Of a stretch of DNA of 64,000 nucleotides, positions 1 through 12,475 are shown piece after piece; within the stretch, counting starts at the first letter, position 1; every line of letters begins with the position of its first letter. A model generated the notes under the pieces. It was given only the letters and a program-made list of their open reading frames with translations, was not told the origin of the DNA and did no database searches. This DNA is from Zantedeschia hybrid cultivar (Eukaryota; Streptophyta; Magnoliopsida; Alismatales; Araceae): assembly GCA_030544215.1 (NCBI GenBank), contig JARZZO010000003.1, forward strand, positions 31,748,379 to 31,812,378, in the 5' to 3' direction. The position numbers were made by a program, and so were the translations under genes.

Positions 1-1108
1 TTAACAGTAAAAGCATGTTGATGCACCTCCATGCTTTTACCGTTGATCTGATCTCTTTCAGCCTCATGTCTTCTTTCCATGTGCTTGGGAAAGACAGTTA
101 AGGTGATGAGATTCAATCATGTTGTTCTTTTATCTGGGAAGAGAGGGATAGCCTATCCTCTTAAACCATCATTCTGTGGAATATATTTTTCCTTTAGAAA
201 GTTTACACCAATGGGGTTGGATAAGCTGATTGAAATAAAATCTTTCTTTCACTGGACTCCACAAAACTTGCACTAATTCAGTAGGAATTGTCTTCTGCAG
301 TAGATATGTGTATCATGGCTCAGTTCATCTGTAGGTTGTTGCTTTCAATAGTCAGAAATGCCTAGATAGATCAAGATTTGGATATTATGGGATTCTGCCT
401 CCGGGCAGTTGGGGAGGCAGCAATGTACTTGGCATCAAGGATTGGAGCCTGCCCTCAATGTCATCTAGGATTGGGGTTTTGTTGCTCTTCTCCATGGATC
501 TGTAGGGTTTTCTATTCTCATCTTTTCCTTATTACCCTGGTTATTTTCTTCTTCCTTGTCTTCTTTGGTCTTGGAATCTAAGAGCTCCAATGGGAATCTT
601 CCCATAGCTGATTCCAGTGAGACACCCTGGAGAGAGAGAGAGAGAGAGATCCTGGTTACTCTCATCTTCCTTCTCCTTTTTGGTCATGGCAGATTTGCGC
701 ATTAGCCTTAATAAAAATTGCACACAGAGAAATACATCACTTGTAATGACAGAGCCATGACTGTCTGATTGGCTGACCTTATGGCAGTTGGTACCAGGTG
801 GGATTTTAGGGACACCCAGGGATCGAACCTGAGTGGGCGTCTCCACATCTTTTTGTTTGCCAATCAGATAATAGATGTTTATAGTTTTGTTAAGAAGTTG
901 CTTCATTCATTCTTCAGAATGATTGGAACCAGATAGTTGAGATGATTAAACCTTCCTAATGCAGATCAGGATTACGTGGCCTTCATTCCTAAAAAACTGC
1001 CGATACTAGATTCTTTTATAATCCATACTTAATAGCATGCATGTCTCTCCATCCTCTGCATTGTCAGTTTCCACTTGAGACTAACGCTTGGTACTCATCT
1101 GTTTTCAG
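1..1108 (+). other. Intron upstream of the terminal LIM exon
   Basis: No convincing coding exon is seen here. The stretch ends in a TTTTCAG splice acceptor at 1102-1108 and probably belongs to the last intron of the LIM gene. It contains a short GA microsatellite near 631-648. On the minus strand it has a tRNA-like B box, GGTTCGATCC (820-829). The boundary of the upstream LIM exon is not visible. Confidence 0.55.
720..875 (-). repeat. Possible tRNA-derived SINE or foldback fragment
   Basis: On the minus strand a perfect Pol III B box (GGTTCGATCC, 820-829) lies within a short region whose ends carry the inverted words TGATTGGC and GCCAATCA. No clear A box, oligo-A tail or target duplication was found, so this is only a SINE-like candidate. 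Confidence 0.25.
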
Positions 1109-1429
1109 ACATATGTTGATGGCAACTCGTACCATAAACCTTGCTTCAGATGTACTCATGGGGGTTGTGTGATCAGCCCATCCAACTATATTGCACACGA
1201 GGGAAAACTCTACTGTAAACACCATCATTCTCAGCTCTTCATGCAGAAGGGAAACTTCAGCCAACTCAGCAAACATGAAGTTTCGAAAGAGTCGATTGAG
1301 AACTCCACCTCCGAAAATGGGAAGAAGCTAGCAGCTGAAAACCCAGTAGTTATGGGTGGCAAGCATTCAACTGAGAATTCAACATCTGAAACCGTGGAGA
1401 AAATAATGGAGAATCCTGCATCAGTGTGA
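1109..1429 (+). CDS. WLIM1-like LIM-domain protein, terminal exon (partial gene)
   Basis: This exon encodes the second half of a C-terminal LIM domain followed by a long tail. It opens directly after a splice acceptor with TYVDGNSYHKPCFRC and continues with CTHGGCVISPSNYIAHEGK and LYCKHHH. These supply the H/C and C/C/H zinc ligands of plant two-LIM proteins of the WLIM1/PLIM2 group. In that family the protein binds and bundles actin filaments and can also enter the nucleus. The tail after the LIM domain is about 60 residues, rich in Ser, Glu and Asn, with repeated ENSTSE-type words (ENSTSENGKK, ENSTSETVEK). The codons just before 1109 are intron, so the apparent start upstream is not a real start. 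The first LIM domain, the linker and the promoter lie outside the window. The WLIM1 versus PLIM2 assignment is uncertain; the LIM family itself is very secure. Confidence 0.9.
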   Translation, partial: TYVDGNSYHKPCFRCTHGGCVISPSNYIAHEGKLYCKHHHSQLFMQKGNFSQLSKHEVSKESIENSTSENGKKLAAENPVVMGGKHSTENSTSETVEKIMENPASV

Positions 1430-2066
1430 TGGTACTCACTACTGTAAGTTATTCTCTTGGTGGGAACCCACTACTGTACTTCCCCGCAAACACAAGATGT
1501 TTTGCTAACATTGGTGGAACAAAAATGTGATTACTGTATTTACAGTAAATGTGTATGGGTGTGAATTAGATGTGAGAGATTTCTAGATTTCATAATTCCA
1601 TGAGCAGCAACAACAAAAGGTTTCGCAGGTGTTCTTGTTCACAACCCTTCATTACAAAGCCTTGTATTGAAAGCTTCACTGGAGTCGTGGATCCCCTTGA
1701 GACCTTCAAAAGCATGTAGCCATGTCCTCTCATTAGCAGGCATAAATTAATGGATGGTGAACATTCTCCCCAGGCAACTCTACTGAGGTCATACTTTGAG
1801 ATCATCTTGGGGCAGCTTGGTCAATCGAAACCCCCAGAAGGTAGAAAGACTTTGGGGCACAGAGACTATCTAGGTGGCTTTCAGATCTTTCTTTCTTTCT
1901 TTTTTCTCCCAATTTCTAGAGTCTCGTGTTGCTAAAGGATGTAAAATAAAATTTCTCTTGGTTGGGAGCAAAATATTTCTTCGCCTGTTTTCACTTTAGC
2001 AACTAGCAAGTGTTAGTTTTGACTTTTGACTTTCTAGAGTCCCGCCATCAGCGATCTACGAAGAAG
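1430..2066 (+). other. LIM gene 3' UTR and downstream sequence
   Basis: No gene is seen. A plausible poly(A) signal AATAAA occurs near 1946-1952, which would give a 3' UTR of about 500 bases. The word TTTCTAGAGTC occurs twice (about 1913 and 2031) without further structure. Confidence 0.4.
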
Positions 2067-2321
2067 AGTTTAACTTGCTGCACCGCTGTATACTTTTTAA
2101 GTCTCTATACAAGTTGATCTCTAATCAGACAATAAAAAAATTTAAAACTAATAATCGAATCTCAATGAACAGCAAAAAGTATTTTAATGGGTTGAGTTCA
2201 ATAACATTTTTTTACTTTTTAGACTTCTGGGAGATATTGGAACTGACCTTTATTTTATAATTCTTTTCTTGCTATACTGTCCGGCAGTGCAGCTGTATCT
2301 GACAGTGCAGCAAGTTGAACT
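2067..2321. mobile_element. MITE-like inverted-repeat element
   Basis: The ends match as inverted repeats. The left end reads AGTTTAACTTGCTGCAC, and the right end, reverse-complemented, reads AGTTCAACTTGCTGCAC. The approximately 255-bp interior is AT-rich and has no coding potential. No flanking target duplication was recognised, so the superfamily is undetermined. Confidence 0.45.
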
Positions 2322-3056
2322 TATCTATGAATTTGGATCATACCTCATCAACAACTCTTGTTCGATTCCAAGTCTCCTTCGTTGTCCTCTCCCTGTAGAT
2401 GCTCGGAATGCCCTTGTCAGAAGCTAGCTATATATGTACTAGTTTCAAACTCGTACAATGCATGGCATTTATGTCAAATTATCTAAAATATATAATAAAT
2501 TTAATTTTAAGATAAAAATATCATAGTGATTTAAATAATTTTATCTTAATAAAATTTTAATTTTAAACAAATAATCAAGTATAAAGATAATTTTGTACGA
2601 AAAATATTAATCTTTTAATTTTACTTAATAAAAACTCTAATCAAAAAGCATTTCACTCGCATGCTAAACTATATTAGTGCTACTTATGTGAGTTTAATGG
2701 AGAGATCTCAGGAGATTGAAAGTAGTGTTAAAAAAGAAAAAGAAAAGTAGTAACACGTAGTAAATAACCAAGTATAAACATAATTTTATACGGGGGCTTC
2801 GACGAAATCATAATAACATACAAATTAAGTAAAATATTATTCGAGCACAATAGATGACCGTGGTACTTCCACGCAATAAAGAATTTAACAATACCATTAT
2901 TCAAAAATAGATCGTTCATGAAGAGTATTGCCAACGAAAGTAGATTTCAAGAGAAAGATACAGAAGATATACTTCTAACTTTAGGGTTTCTAGTTGTCTT
3001 CTTTGCTAGGTGGCTTACCGTACATATTAATATATTTAAAAATATTCATATATTAC
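2322..3056. other. AT-rich non-coding stretch
   Basis: No gene or RNA is recognisable. Two related AT-rich segments (around 2580-2610 and 2770-2800, both with AAGTATAAA-ATAATTTT) hint at an old duplication. Confidence 0.4.
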
Positions 3057-4900
3057 ATGTTATAACTAAAAAATATTATATGTGACAATGAAAATTAAAT
3101 ATTATATGATATGGCAATTATTATCATTTAAAAATTGACATAATAAATAATAAATACAAATAATATATGAAAAAATATATAATATATGAGTTAAATAAAT
3201 TTATAAGATAAGTTAAATAAAATAGACTAAGACAAATTTTTAAGAATAATATTATTTTATATTTAATATTCATATAATTTTTAATTTATTTTATAGTATC
3301 TTAGTTATAATATAAATTCATTTAATATAAATAATTTAGAAGTAATATTTTTATTATCAAAGAAGTTTCTCAATTTTAGGGGGGTCATGACCCTCTGCTT
3401 CTCTGAGAGAGTTGTGGACATTAATGAGTTGTCTTAAAATAGGCGGGGAGAGAGAGGGTTATGACCATTAATGAGTTGTTTTGAAATGGGTGAGGATAAG
3501 AGGAAAGAAATAATCATAATGGTTATGGACATTAATGGCTTCTCCTAAAAAATATTTAATATTTTTTTCTGCGAGAAAGAATATGAGAGTGTCACATATT
3601 ATAAAACTCTATTTTATTAGTATAATATCGATACTTAAAAATATTAATATGCTATATATCATTACTAAAAATGTTATAACTAAAAAATATTATATGTGAC
3701 TATAAATATTAAATATTATATAATATGACAATTATTAACATATAAAAAGTAACATGATAAATAATAAATACAAATAATATACAACAAAAAAGTATATAAC
3801 ATATGAGTTAAGCAAATTTATAAGATAAGTTTGATAAAATGGAGTAAGACAAATATTTAAGAATAATATTATTTTATATTTAATATTAATATGATTTTAA
3901 AAATTTTAATATATTTATTATAATATAAATAAATTATAATATAGATAATTTAAGAATAATATTTTTATTATTAAAGAAGTTCTTCAATTTTGGGGGAGGC
4001 CATGGCCCCTGCTCTTCTGCGTCCGTCCCTGAAAGAGATAGAGTCCGTCTTGAGTAGGGGTGTAAACGAAGTAGATACGGCATTTCTTTGTTCGTCCGTT
4101 AATGCTAAATGGATAATCCACATTCACTCTGTTTATGATCTGGATACAGACCGGATATTAGATTATGGATATTCTCCAGATTCTGAGCGGATACAGATAA
4201 TATCCAGATATTAGGGGGTTAATTTAAAAAATGATATTTGAAAAATAATACATCAAAATTTTAAAATATATACTAATATATAAATACTTGAATTAGTTAT
4301 TGTAAAAGAAAAGAATACTTAACATAAAATGTTAAAAAATATTTATTTGATGTAAAAATGATTAAATTAAAATATTAATATATGAATAAATATATACATA
4401 TTTAATATAAAATTAATCATTTGATCTTAAATTATATAGATAATTATGACTATTAGGAAAATCTAATTCGGAGTGGATCTTAAACGGAGTGGATATGGGA
4501 TTTTTGTGACCACTGCATTTAAGAAGTAGATCATAAACAGATATCCAGTTATCATCCGTCGGATATCTTTTTCGGATAAAAAATTTGGCTATCTGGATAC
4601 AAATCCGGAGCGGATTTGGATAAAATTCGGATCCGTTTACCGCCCTAGTCTTGAGAGAGAGAGAGAGAGTTGTAGCTATTAATAAGTTGTTTTGAAATAG
4701 GTGGGATAAGAGTTATGGTCATTAATGAGTTGTTTTATGAATGGAGGTGAGAAGGGGAATGAATAATTATAATAGTTATCAACATTAATAGCTTCTCTTA
4801 AAAATTGTTTAATATGTTTTTGGAGGGAAAACATCTCAGAGTGCTACATCATCATGGTTAAAATTTTTGCTTTATTAGTATAGTATAGATTATCCATTTC
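3057..4900. repeat. Tandem duplication of a ~600-bp AT-rich block
   Basis: Copy 1 runs from about 3057 to 3640. Copy 2 runs from about 3668 to 4046 and continues at 4656-4900 after a transposon insertion. Both copies begin with TTATAACTAAAAAATATTAT, contain AAGAATAATATTATTTTATA, and share ATTAATGAGTTGTTTT-type words near their ends. Copy 2 ends in TTTATTAGTATAGTATAGAT, and copy 1 has the matching TTTATTAGTATAATATCGAT. The origin of the unit is unknown and no coding frame is present. Confidence 0.75.
4055..4647. mobile_element. Non-autonomous hAT transposon (593 bp)
   Basis: The left end TAGGGGTGTAAACG and the reverse-complemented right end TAGGGCGGTAAACG form 14-bp terminal inverted repeats with two mismatches. 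The element is flanked by a perfect 8-bp target duplication, GTCTTGAG (4047-4054 and 4648-4655), the length diagnostic of hAT elements. The interior is rich in short GGATAT and ATCCAGAT-type words near both ends, typical of subterminal transposase-binding repeats. There is no transposase. Confidence 0.9.
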
Positions 4901-6595
4901 CATGTCTCTTCTCTTGACGGGCGCGCGTATATTAATCATGGTAGTTTTGCAGGGAAATCCCATGATATTTGCAACATTAATCATGATAGTTTTCTCTCTG
5001 AAAAGGGTATTCATGCGTAACGGTTTTAAGAGTTATTTTAATATAAATAAAATTGTTGAAGACTATTCTTACATTTAAAATCTTCTGTATCCTTTTCTTT
5101 CATTGTAGAAAATAAGACACGCAGTCGAAACCAATATCAAGTGTAGTGAAAAATGTGCAAGGGATTAGCTCTTGGAAGCTTAATGAAGCATTCCCTCCTC
5201 GTGCTGCAAGTAAATATTTTTTAAACGAGTGATTTGCAAATAGTGAGTACAGTTCAGGAAATACAACCTTTCTTTTACCAATGTGATTGTTATGAAACGA
5301 TGAGTGTGGGTAGATGGCCAATGAGGCCACGATTAATGCATATGTTTTTTTTTTTGGGATGGGATAATTGCACATATAATCTTGTTAAAAGCAAGATTAC
5401 AGATTTCTCTATATTATTTCCATATTATTAAAAATAACCTCACTGCATAGCAATATTTGTAAGAATGTCTCTATGGCTAATTTTCATTAAGAATACATGG
5501 AATATTCTGTTTTTAACAATTAAATGTAATGTTTAGACAATACCATCCCTGCAAAAAGATATTCTTTTGATTGACACATTGGGTTAGAGATAAAGAATGA
5601 TTGAGAGATAGATGGAAGGTGAGAGAAAGAGAGTTGAGGAAAGAGTAAAAATATTTTAGATATTTTTAAGTTTGGTTAAAGGTTAACAAAAATTAGATAA
5701 GAGATATTTAACAAAATACCAACGGATGGCAAGAGTAAGGACATTTTTGCAATAATGAGTATGCAACAAGTTTATTAAAATATTTTCCTGAATCTTAGCT
5801 CTTCTCTTTCTTATTCTTCTACTGTCACTTGACTGGGATAGCTTACAAAGTCGAACAGTCTCAATTTGACTACATGATTTGCAAATGAATGCGAATGGCA
5901 AAAAGCAAACCTCCTTTGTCTGGGGCAAAGTTGGGCTCATTCAAGGAGGAGTTATAGAGTTCCCTTCAAAAAAAAATATGTTCAGATATTAATTCGGATT
6001 AAAGTTTCAATGAGACGGTCAAAATTTTGGTCAAACAATTAAAGATTAAAAAAGATTCGGCAAGATATATGTAATTTTTTTGTCAAGAATTTTAAAAAGT
6101 TAAAATAAAAAAGTATAATCACATAATAAATAGTTATTAATTAAATTATGAGTTTTTGTCAATAAAAAAGTGAGTCCTCATCATATAATCTCATGTTCTA
6201 TGATATTTAAGTGATAAATATTTTATTTTAATTTAATAATATAGTATATTAAATGGAAAGCATTAAACGTTTTTTGTATTATACATGCATAGAAGGGTTG
6301 ATGTCAAAAGAAAAAGTATTTTTTTTTCTTTCTTTTGGTTCATTGCGGCGTGCAGGAATTTATTTGGAAAATCAAAATTATACGAACTATACATGTATAT
6401 ACTATATTTGTATTTAATTGATATGGCGTGGATACGTGAAGATAGGAATACTACATGAGATGTTACTTTCTTTACCATCAACCTAATGAGTTAATTTAAG
6501 TTCGATACCTCTAAATTAAGAACATTCTTTCCATCAGAAGCAAAAATTAAAAAATGTTAAATTTAAATTCAGCATAGTTAAAAATCCTCTCATGT
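4901..6595. other. Non-coding stretch
   Basis: No gene, RNA or well-bounded repeat is recognised in this AT-rich interval. Short open frames here have no family resemblance or splice context. Confidence 0.5.
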
Positions 6596-6877
6596 GATTA
6601 CTGAGGGAACTTAGGCATTAACCAATCTAGGGGAGACACATGTGAAATAGGTTTGACGATCAAGATGTGTCCCATCAAAACTTGTTACTTTTCCTTTGTT
6701 CTCAATTTTCCTAGTTTTTCAATACAACTTAGACACTTAAATATGACCAAGAACGTAGACACATCGGGTTGTATTTAAATGCACTACATTGTATTCGGAA
6801 ACTAAGAAAAAACAAAACAAAGGAAAAGTAGTAGATTGTGACAAGACACATCTTAATTTGCGAACCTATTTTACACA

Positions 6878-7383
6878 TGTAGGGTGAGAATTTTGTCTGG
6901 TCCAACTGACTAATGGGTCAACCCAGCAGCCTCGTCTTGGGCCCCCAATCACACTATCATGGTTGTCCACCTTGGCTCAACTAAGAATCCCTCTCCACTT
7001 GGGACTTGACCTGCACGAATCGGTAAATAGAGAATCCACCTCATATCCGAACTTTCCCCGCATGTAGTCCATGTCCCAAGTAGGAGTTGACGACGAGATT
7101 ATCTTAGATCTGGTTACCCAACTGAGATCAACCTTTCCCATGGACTCGACTGCCATATAAGGATCCCTACTCCAACCGGTACAACTACGCCTTCTGGGGG
7201 CCCAACCTCCCTTGGCTTTCCCCCTGTTTCTCCTGCCTTCTGACTTAGGCATTGGAGGAGGATCCCTCATACTGCTATCGGGGGCCCTCTAACGGTGTTC
7301 TCTCTCGCAAGGACCATGGAGCGACACCCCTCTGATCGGAGACGAAGGGTCCTAATCACAGTCGACGAGATTTTGACCCATCA
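6878..7383 (+). repeat. 5' LTR of the 11.7-kb retrotransposon
   Basis: The LTR starts TGTAGGGTGAGAATTTTG and ends GACCCATCA. A TATA-like ATATAAGGA lies at about 7155. Directly downstream, TTGGTGTCGTCTGTTAG occupies the primer-binding position and resembles the TGGCGCCGTCTGTGGGAA type found in Tat-like elements. It lacks a 43-bp segment that the 3' LTR carries. Confidence 0.9.
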
Positions 7384-7483
7384 TCTTTTGGTGTCGTCTG
7401 TTAGAAACGATCTCAGAAGTTATGGCCAAAGGCAACCACAGTTGGGTATCCTGACAGAAGGAAGTTGTTGCCAGTGACACAAC

Positions 7484-9172
7484 GTTTCCACCGCCTGCTA
7501 CCAGCCAAAACACTGCCCAAGTTTCTAATGGTGACGATGGGGGACACCCTTAGGATGTTCACCGAGCGGTGCAAGACCGTAACCTCATAATGTAGTCGAC
7601 ATGATTGCTTGACTAGAGGCTAAAGTCAACCACCTAGAAGGAGGAGCTCAATAGGGCAAGAATGCCCGGTGAGCCCACCAAGCAGCCAACAGAATGAAAG
7701 GCCTCCTTCGCTGCCCCTGCAGGGTGGCCCACTAGTTCCAGCATTGGGGACTCCCTCCCACCGGCCTTGGATCAAACCATGCCCATGGTCGGTCGCTTGA
7801 GTGGTCGGTGATGAGACAACCCTCCCTTCGGGGGTCACCCAGCCATGTGAGGAGTCTCGACCCCACTCGGACTAAAGCTTTGTATCGCCACCAAAGGCAG
7901 AACAATGCTTCCAACAGTTCTTCTTTACGATCGCCTTTAAGACGATCGGTGAGCTCCTCGTCCTCAGGGTCGACGACCGCACTACGGCACATACACGAGG
8001 CTTCCCATTGACATTATCACTATTTTTCTCGGGAAAGAGAAGAGTGCAGAAGTTGGAGGAGCAGGTCAAGAAGCTGCTTCGGCGCGATCGGAGGCCTTAC
8101 CTCGATGATCCCGGTAGTCGAAGCTCTTGCTTCACTAGAAGAGTTTGGGAGGAGCCCTTACCGCCACGATTCCGGATGCCGACTTTGAAAACATACAATG
8201 ATATGAAAGATCCTAATGACCATCTATAGATGTTTGAGAGCACATTCTCACTGTTGAACGTGCTTGATGAGATCAAGTGCCACGCCTTCTCGACGACGCT
8301 AGAGGGGAATGCCCGCCAGTGGTTTATGCAACTTAAGGTAGGTTCCATCGACAACTTTAAGGAGCTGCGATGCTCTTTCCAAAACAATTTCCACCAGCCA
8401 GTGCATGCTCGTGACGACTGCATCACTGGCGTCCTTACGATAGAAGAAGGACGACTCTCTAGAAGTACTAAGCCCGCTTTCATGAGGCAGCGCTGAAAAT
8501 TCATAATATAGGGGTGTCCAATGCTGTCTAGTACTTCATTGCCGGAGCCATTAGCCAACAGGCCTAGTTAGAGCTCAGCAAGGAGCTCCTGCATCAATAG
8601 TGAAAAATTGCTCCACACATGCAAAACTTTGCAGCAGCACCCCGATACTGAGGCAAGAGTTAAGAGCTACCCACAAGCGACGACTTAAGCGCGATCGGAG
8701 CCCCGGCCCTACAAGGACAAGTGACGATAAGGCGGAAGGGCGACACAAGCAGTTCTCTGATCGACGGAAGGAGAACTACACCTTGTTGAACATGCCGATC
8801 AAACGCATCCTCCAAGAGATTAAAAATGAGAGTTACGTTCATTGGCCCAAAAAGATGAAACTTGTCTCCGGGGTCGAGAAAACATGGAAGTTTTATACTT
8901 TCCACAATGAATATGGTCATTTTACATCTGAATGTTATGATCTCAGGAGGGATATTGAAGATCTCATCAAATGGAGATACCTAAAAGGATACATCACCCA
9001 TGGAGGAGAGCGAGGTTCTAAACAAGAAGCAAAGGACAGCCACCAATCCCCTCCACCTGTGAATCGAGATCGACGGACCCCTCCCGAACGGATCATTCAT
9101 GTGATCTATGGCGGGGCCTCCAGCAGCGGGGATAGTGACAAGAAGAGGCAAAGCTATGCCTCCGAGACCTAG
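7484..9172 (+). pseudogene. Degenerate retrotransposon gag
   Basis: This is the capsid-type Gag of the LTR element, which would package retrotransposon RNA in cytoplasmic particles. The best-preserved block reads EEPLPPRFRMP, then DPNDHL, a stop at 8227-8229, then MFESTFSLLNVLDE and LEGNARQWFMQL. That block matches the retrotransposon gag domain of plant Gypsy elements. The stop replaces the residue between DPNDHL and MFES, consistent with CAG to TAG. A frameshift near 8470 then moves the reading frame, and more stops follow at about 8570. The downstream part (8600-9172) has a charged C-terminus with ECYDLRRDIEDLIK but no intact CCHC knuckle. The upstream portion (7484-8007) is Ser/Arg-rich and broken by several stops. 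The product would not be functional. Confidence 0.85.
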
Positions 9173-9189
9173 CGGCTCACCTGGGAGGT

Positions 9190-9612
9190 CGCCACTGCCC
9201 ATTTCCCACCCTGACTAAGGAGCCCATTATGTTTTTCGACGAAGACCTCCAAAGTATTGTGCTTCCTCATAACGATGCCTTAGTGATTGAGGCTGACATT
9301 GCAGGATACCGCATTAAGAGGATCTTCGTTGACAACGGGAGCTCTCTGGACATTATGTTCCATGATTGCTTCAAGCAGTTTGAGCCAAACTTGTCTGGCA
9401 TGCGGAGGGCCCGGACCCCGATCTATGGCTTCAACAGTCAACCTATGACTGCTAAAGGCCATATCACCCTCCCCATGACGTTGGGAACCTCGTCGTTGGT
9501 GGTTACTCACGAGATCGAGTTCACAGTGGTAGATGTGCCTTCTACCTACAATGTCATCCTTGGGAGAGAGTCCATAGGAAGGTTTAAAGTTGTTCCCTCC
9601 AGTCTACACTAG
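9190..9612 (+). pseudogene. Retrotransposon aspartic protease fragment
   Basis: Residues FVDNGSSLDIMF form the retropepsin active-site block; DNGSS instead of DTGSS is common in plant Gypsy gag-pro proteins. They are followed by GFNSQPMTAKGHITLPMTLG and a C-terminal YNVILGRESI motif, typical of this family's flap and ILGR segments. The frame differs from the last gag segment, so a frameshift separates them. The frame ends at a TAG at 9612 (VVPSSLH), just where polymerase should begin. No RT follows. Confidence 0.85.
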
Positions 9613-10414
9613 AAACTGAAGTTTTTGGCTGAAGAATGTTACTTGGGGAATGTTTCAAGCACATGTGCATTCGCCACTTTTTTTGAATCAAATAGATAGA
9701 TTTTTTTTCCTTTTTAGAAGATATCTACAAAATGATGAATCTCATTTTTAGGTTTAGGGATTCGGTGGATAGAGAAAGAGAATAAAAAATTTAAAATTTT
9801 GATTCTAAGGAGGAAGAAGGGACAAAAGAAAAAGAGAATAAAAATAATGAAAAAACAAAGACAGAGGAAAAAGAGAATAAAACAATGAAAAAACATAGAC
9901 AGAGGAAAAAGAGAATAAAACAAAGAAAAAGAGGAAAACAACGTATAACAATATCAAAAACTTGAGATAGCATTATATTTGGTCAAACAATAGGGGGTTT
10001 AATGTTAATAACCCAATTGATTCTTAGAAAATACGTTGTATTGCCTTCATTGATAATAGCTAAAAATGTTATGCGTATGTTATTATTGCAATCAAGTGGT
10101 ATAAGGATTTGAAAGATTGGGATTAAGAAACGCTCGGGAGGCTCGCAGGAGTCAAAACATTGCCCGATAGACGTATCTCGCAATGACCAACACCCAATTA
10201 AATAAGCCTATCATGGTGGTCGGGTGCCCCGAGCCAAATGAGTCGTAGTCTATTATTCTTGTATATAAATAAGGCTAAGAGGCCAGATGCCTTCACTAGC
10301 CAATTAAATCTATTTTTAGGGACTTCTATAGACAACGTTTGTTTTCAATAAACTTAGCTATTGACTTTATTGAATACATTGTAATCATCTGGTGGTGTAT
10401 AAACTTCGACACAC
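9613..10414. other. Non-coding spacer in the LTR retrotransposon
   Basis: No polymerase motifs are visible. A purine-rich stretch at about 9775-9950 repeats AAAAAGAGAATAAAA-type words. The rest is AT-rich and unrecognised. Confidence 0.5.
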
Positions 10415-10830
10415 ATGATCGGCAATACCCCTGCCGAGCCTCGACTCATAGGGAAGGGGCTCCCCACCCTTATATGGGACTAAACTCGATTGATGATATC
10501 CCTTACCGAGTTGAACCTGATAGGGAAGGGGCTCTCCACCCTCGGATGGGACTAAACTCGATCGACAATACCCCTGCCTCGCCTCGCCTCGTAGGGAAGG
10601 GACTCCCCACCCTAATATGGGACTAAACTCGATGAGCGATACCTCTATTGAGCTTTCCCTCGCAGGGAAGGGGCTCTCCGCCCTTAGATGGAACTAAACT
10701 TGATTGGTGATACCCCATGTCGAGTCTTACCTCGTAGGGAAGAGGCTCCTCACTCTCAAATGAGACTAAACTCGATCAACGATACCCCTGTCGAGCCGAG
10801 CCTCGCTAGGGTAGGAGCTCACTCTGTCCT
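10415..10830 (+). repeat. ~72-bp tandem repeat array inside the retrotransposon
   Basis: Five to six units repeat with a period of 71-72 bp, anchored by GACTAAACTCGAT (starting near 10478, 10550, 10621, 10692 and 10764) and GTAGGGAAGGG-type words. Unit divergence is moderate. Arrays of this kind are frequent in the untranslated regions of large Tat-type elements. Confidence 0.85.
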
Positions 10831-11050
10831 ACACTACACTTAAAAAGCCTACCCCAACTATACGCCAGCCTAAATTGTTGTAACAACTTAGCTTGTTTTG
10901 GTTCGGGGGAAAGGGGGCATATAATGCAAAAGGAGGACCAAAATATGACATGCAAAAAAACAAATGTTTAACATTGTACGGGAGAGAAAACTCCCCCGAT
11001 TACAAAAGAAAAAAAAGGAGAAGCAACAATAAATCGGACTCCTTGCAAAA
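10831..11050. other. Spacer with a polypurine block
   Basis: A GGGGGAAAGGGGG run at about 10902-10918 resembles a polypurine tract but is not followed by an LTR. No gene is seen. Confidence 0.4.
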
Positions 11051-12475
11051 AAAAGCAGGTACAACAAGCTATTGACGACCTTGGGATGACTCACCGGCAT
11101 CATGACCCTCTGAGGGCGCCTGGAGAAAGCATGCCTTGGCGTCAGAAAAGCCCATAAGGTACCCGTCATCCTAGCCGACGTCGTATACCAACCTCTCGGC
11201 CTTAGCAGCATAGGCCATCGGGGCTTGCCAAAACTCCTCGAAAGCGGGATAAGCGGCCGCTCCCTCCTGACGAATTGCCTCCCTTTTGACCACCATTTCC
11301 GCATGGATGGCTTCCAGTTCCTTCTCCATCCCCGCGGCCCGCTCCTTGAAAATCCTCAGTGCTTGCTGAAGCCTCTCTACCTCCACTGCGTCCGATCAAC
11401 GCTTCTCACTGAGCTTGCGAAGCTGGGCAAGCAAAGGTGACACTAGCATGAACTCCAATGGGAGGATCACGGCGTAGAGGCCTGCTTGCAGTGTGGCAAA
11501 GGCCACATCCCCTAGGGTCGCAGCGACAATCATGTCCTACAGTGCCCGGTCATCAGATAGAAAGCAAATCTACCTGAGGACCTCAAGGGCTACGCCGCCG
11601 CTGGCGTCCGAGGTGTCATTACCAACCCCCTAAAGGATCACCCTGAGGGATCCTCCCTCAGGGCTAATAGGATCCTCCCTAATGCCCACATGATGGCCCG
11701 CAACCTCTGACCCCTCACCAAGACCAAGGATCGAGCGAGGATTCTCGGGCAAGGCCTCGACTGCCAACCGCTTGCCACGGGCTATCCCCCACTAACGACG
11801 AACCTAGATTTCTCTTACCATGTTCGATTGAAGGATGGCTCTGATCGCCCGGACATCCAGGGGCTTGACCGCGGGAATATCGATTTTCGGAGCTGGAGAG
11901 GTGCCAACCCGTCTGGGGGGATGCTCTCCCCACGCCCCCACTTTGTAGTAGCTCCTGCTCCCCTGCCACCATAGGCTCTCCTGCAGCAGGTGGCTCTGCA
12001 TCTCCCTAACGTACCGGCTCGGGAGAGATAGACATTCAAACGCCCTAACTACCATGGAAGCCCAGGGCCTCCCGCCCCTCGGATAAGTCGAAGTCCGAGC
12101 TGGCACCGCTGAAAACACCAAATGCCTCGTCACAGGCTCCGTGAGCCTCTCCAGAAGGGCCGGGAAGCCTCCGACAAGGATGCCACCTCGATCAGCCCTT
12201 CGGGTGGGATGACGAGAGCTAAGCAAGGCACCTATCGCCTACGGCGCTTCGCAGGGGGAGAATCTCCGATCTCGACTAGTTCCCATTTAGCTCCAAGGGA
12301 AGTGGGATCCCTGTCGGGACTGGCCCTAACAGTGTCCGCGACGGCCCCTGTGGCGTCGCCACCACTATCACCACTGTAAGGATTGAGGTTTCAGATCCAG
12401 TTATCAGGTCAGTTTCGATGTCGGACCCCTTGGTTTAGGCCCTTGTGGGGCTGGGGCATGGGTTCTTTTTCGCGT

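Noticed and set aside
61..120. Possible upstream LIM exon (CTCTTTCAG then frame containing CLGKTVKVMR, reminiscent of CGKTVYPLEK)
   Set aside because: The YPLEK part is absent, the first Cys pair is not in place, and no phase-compatible donor joins it convincingly to 1109. The resemblance is too short to call.
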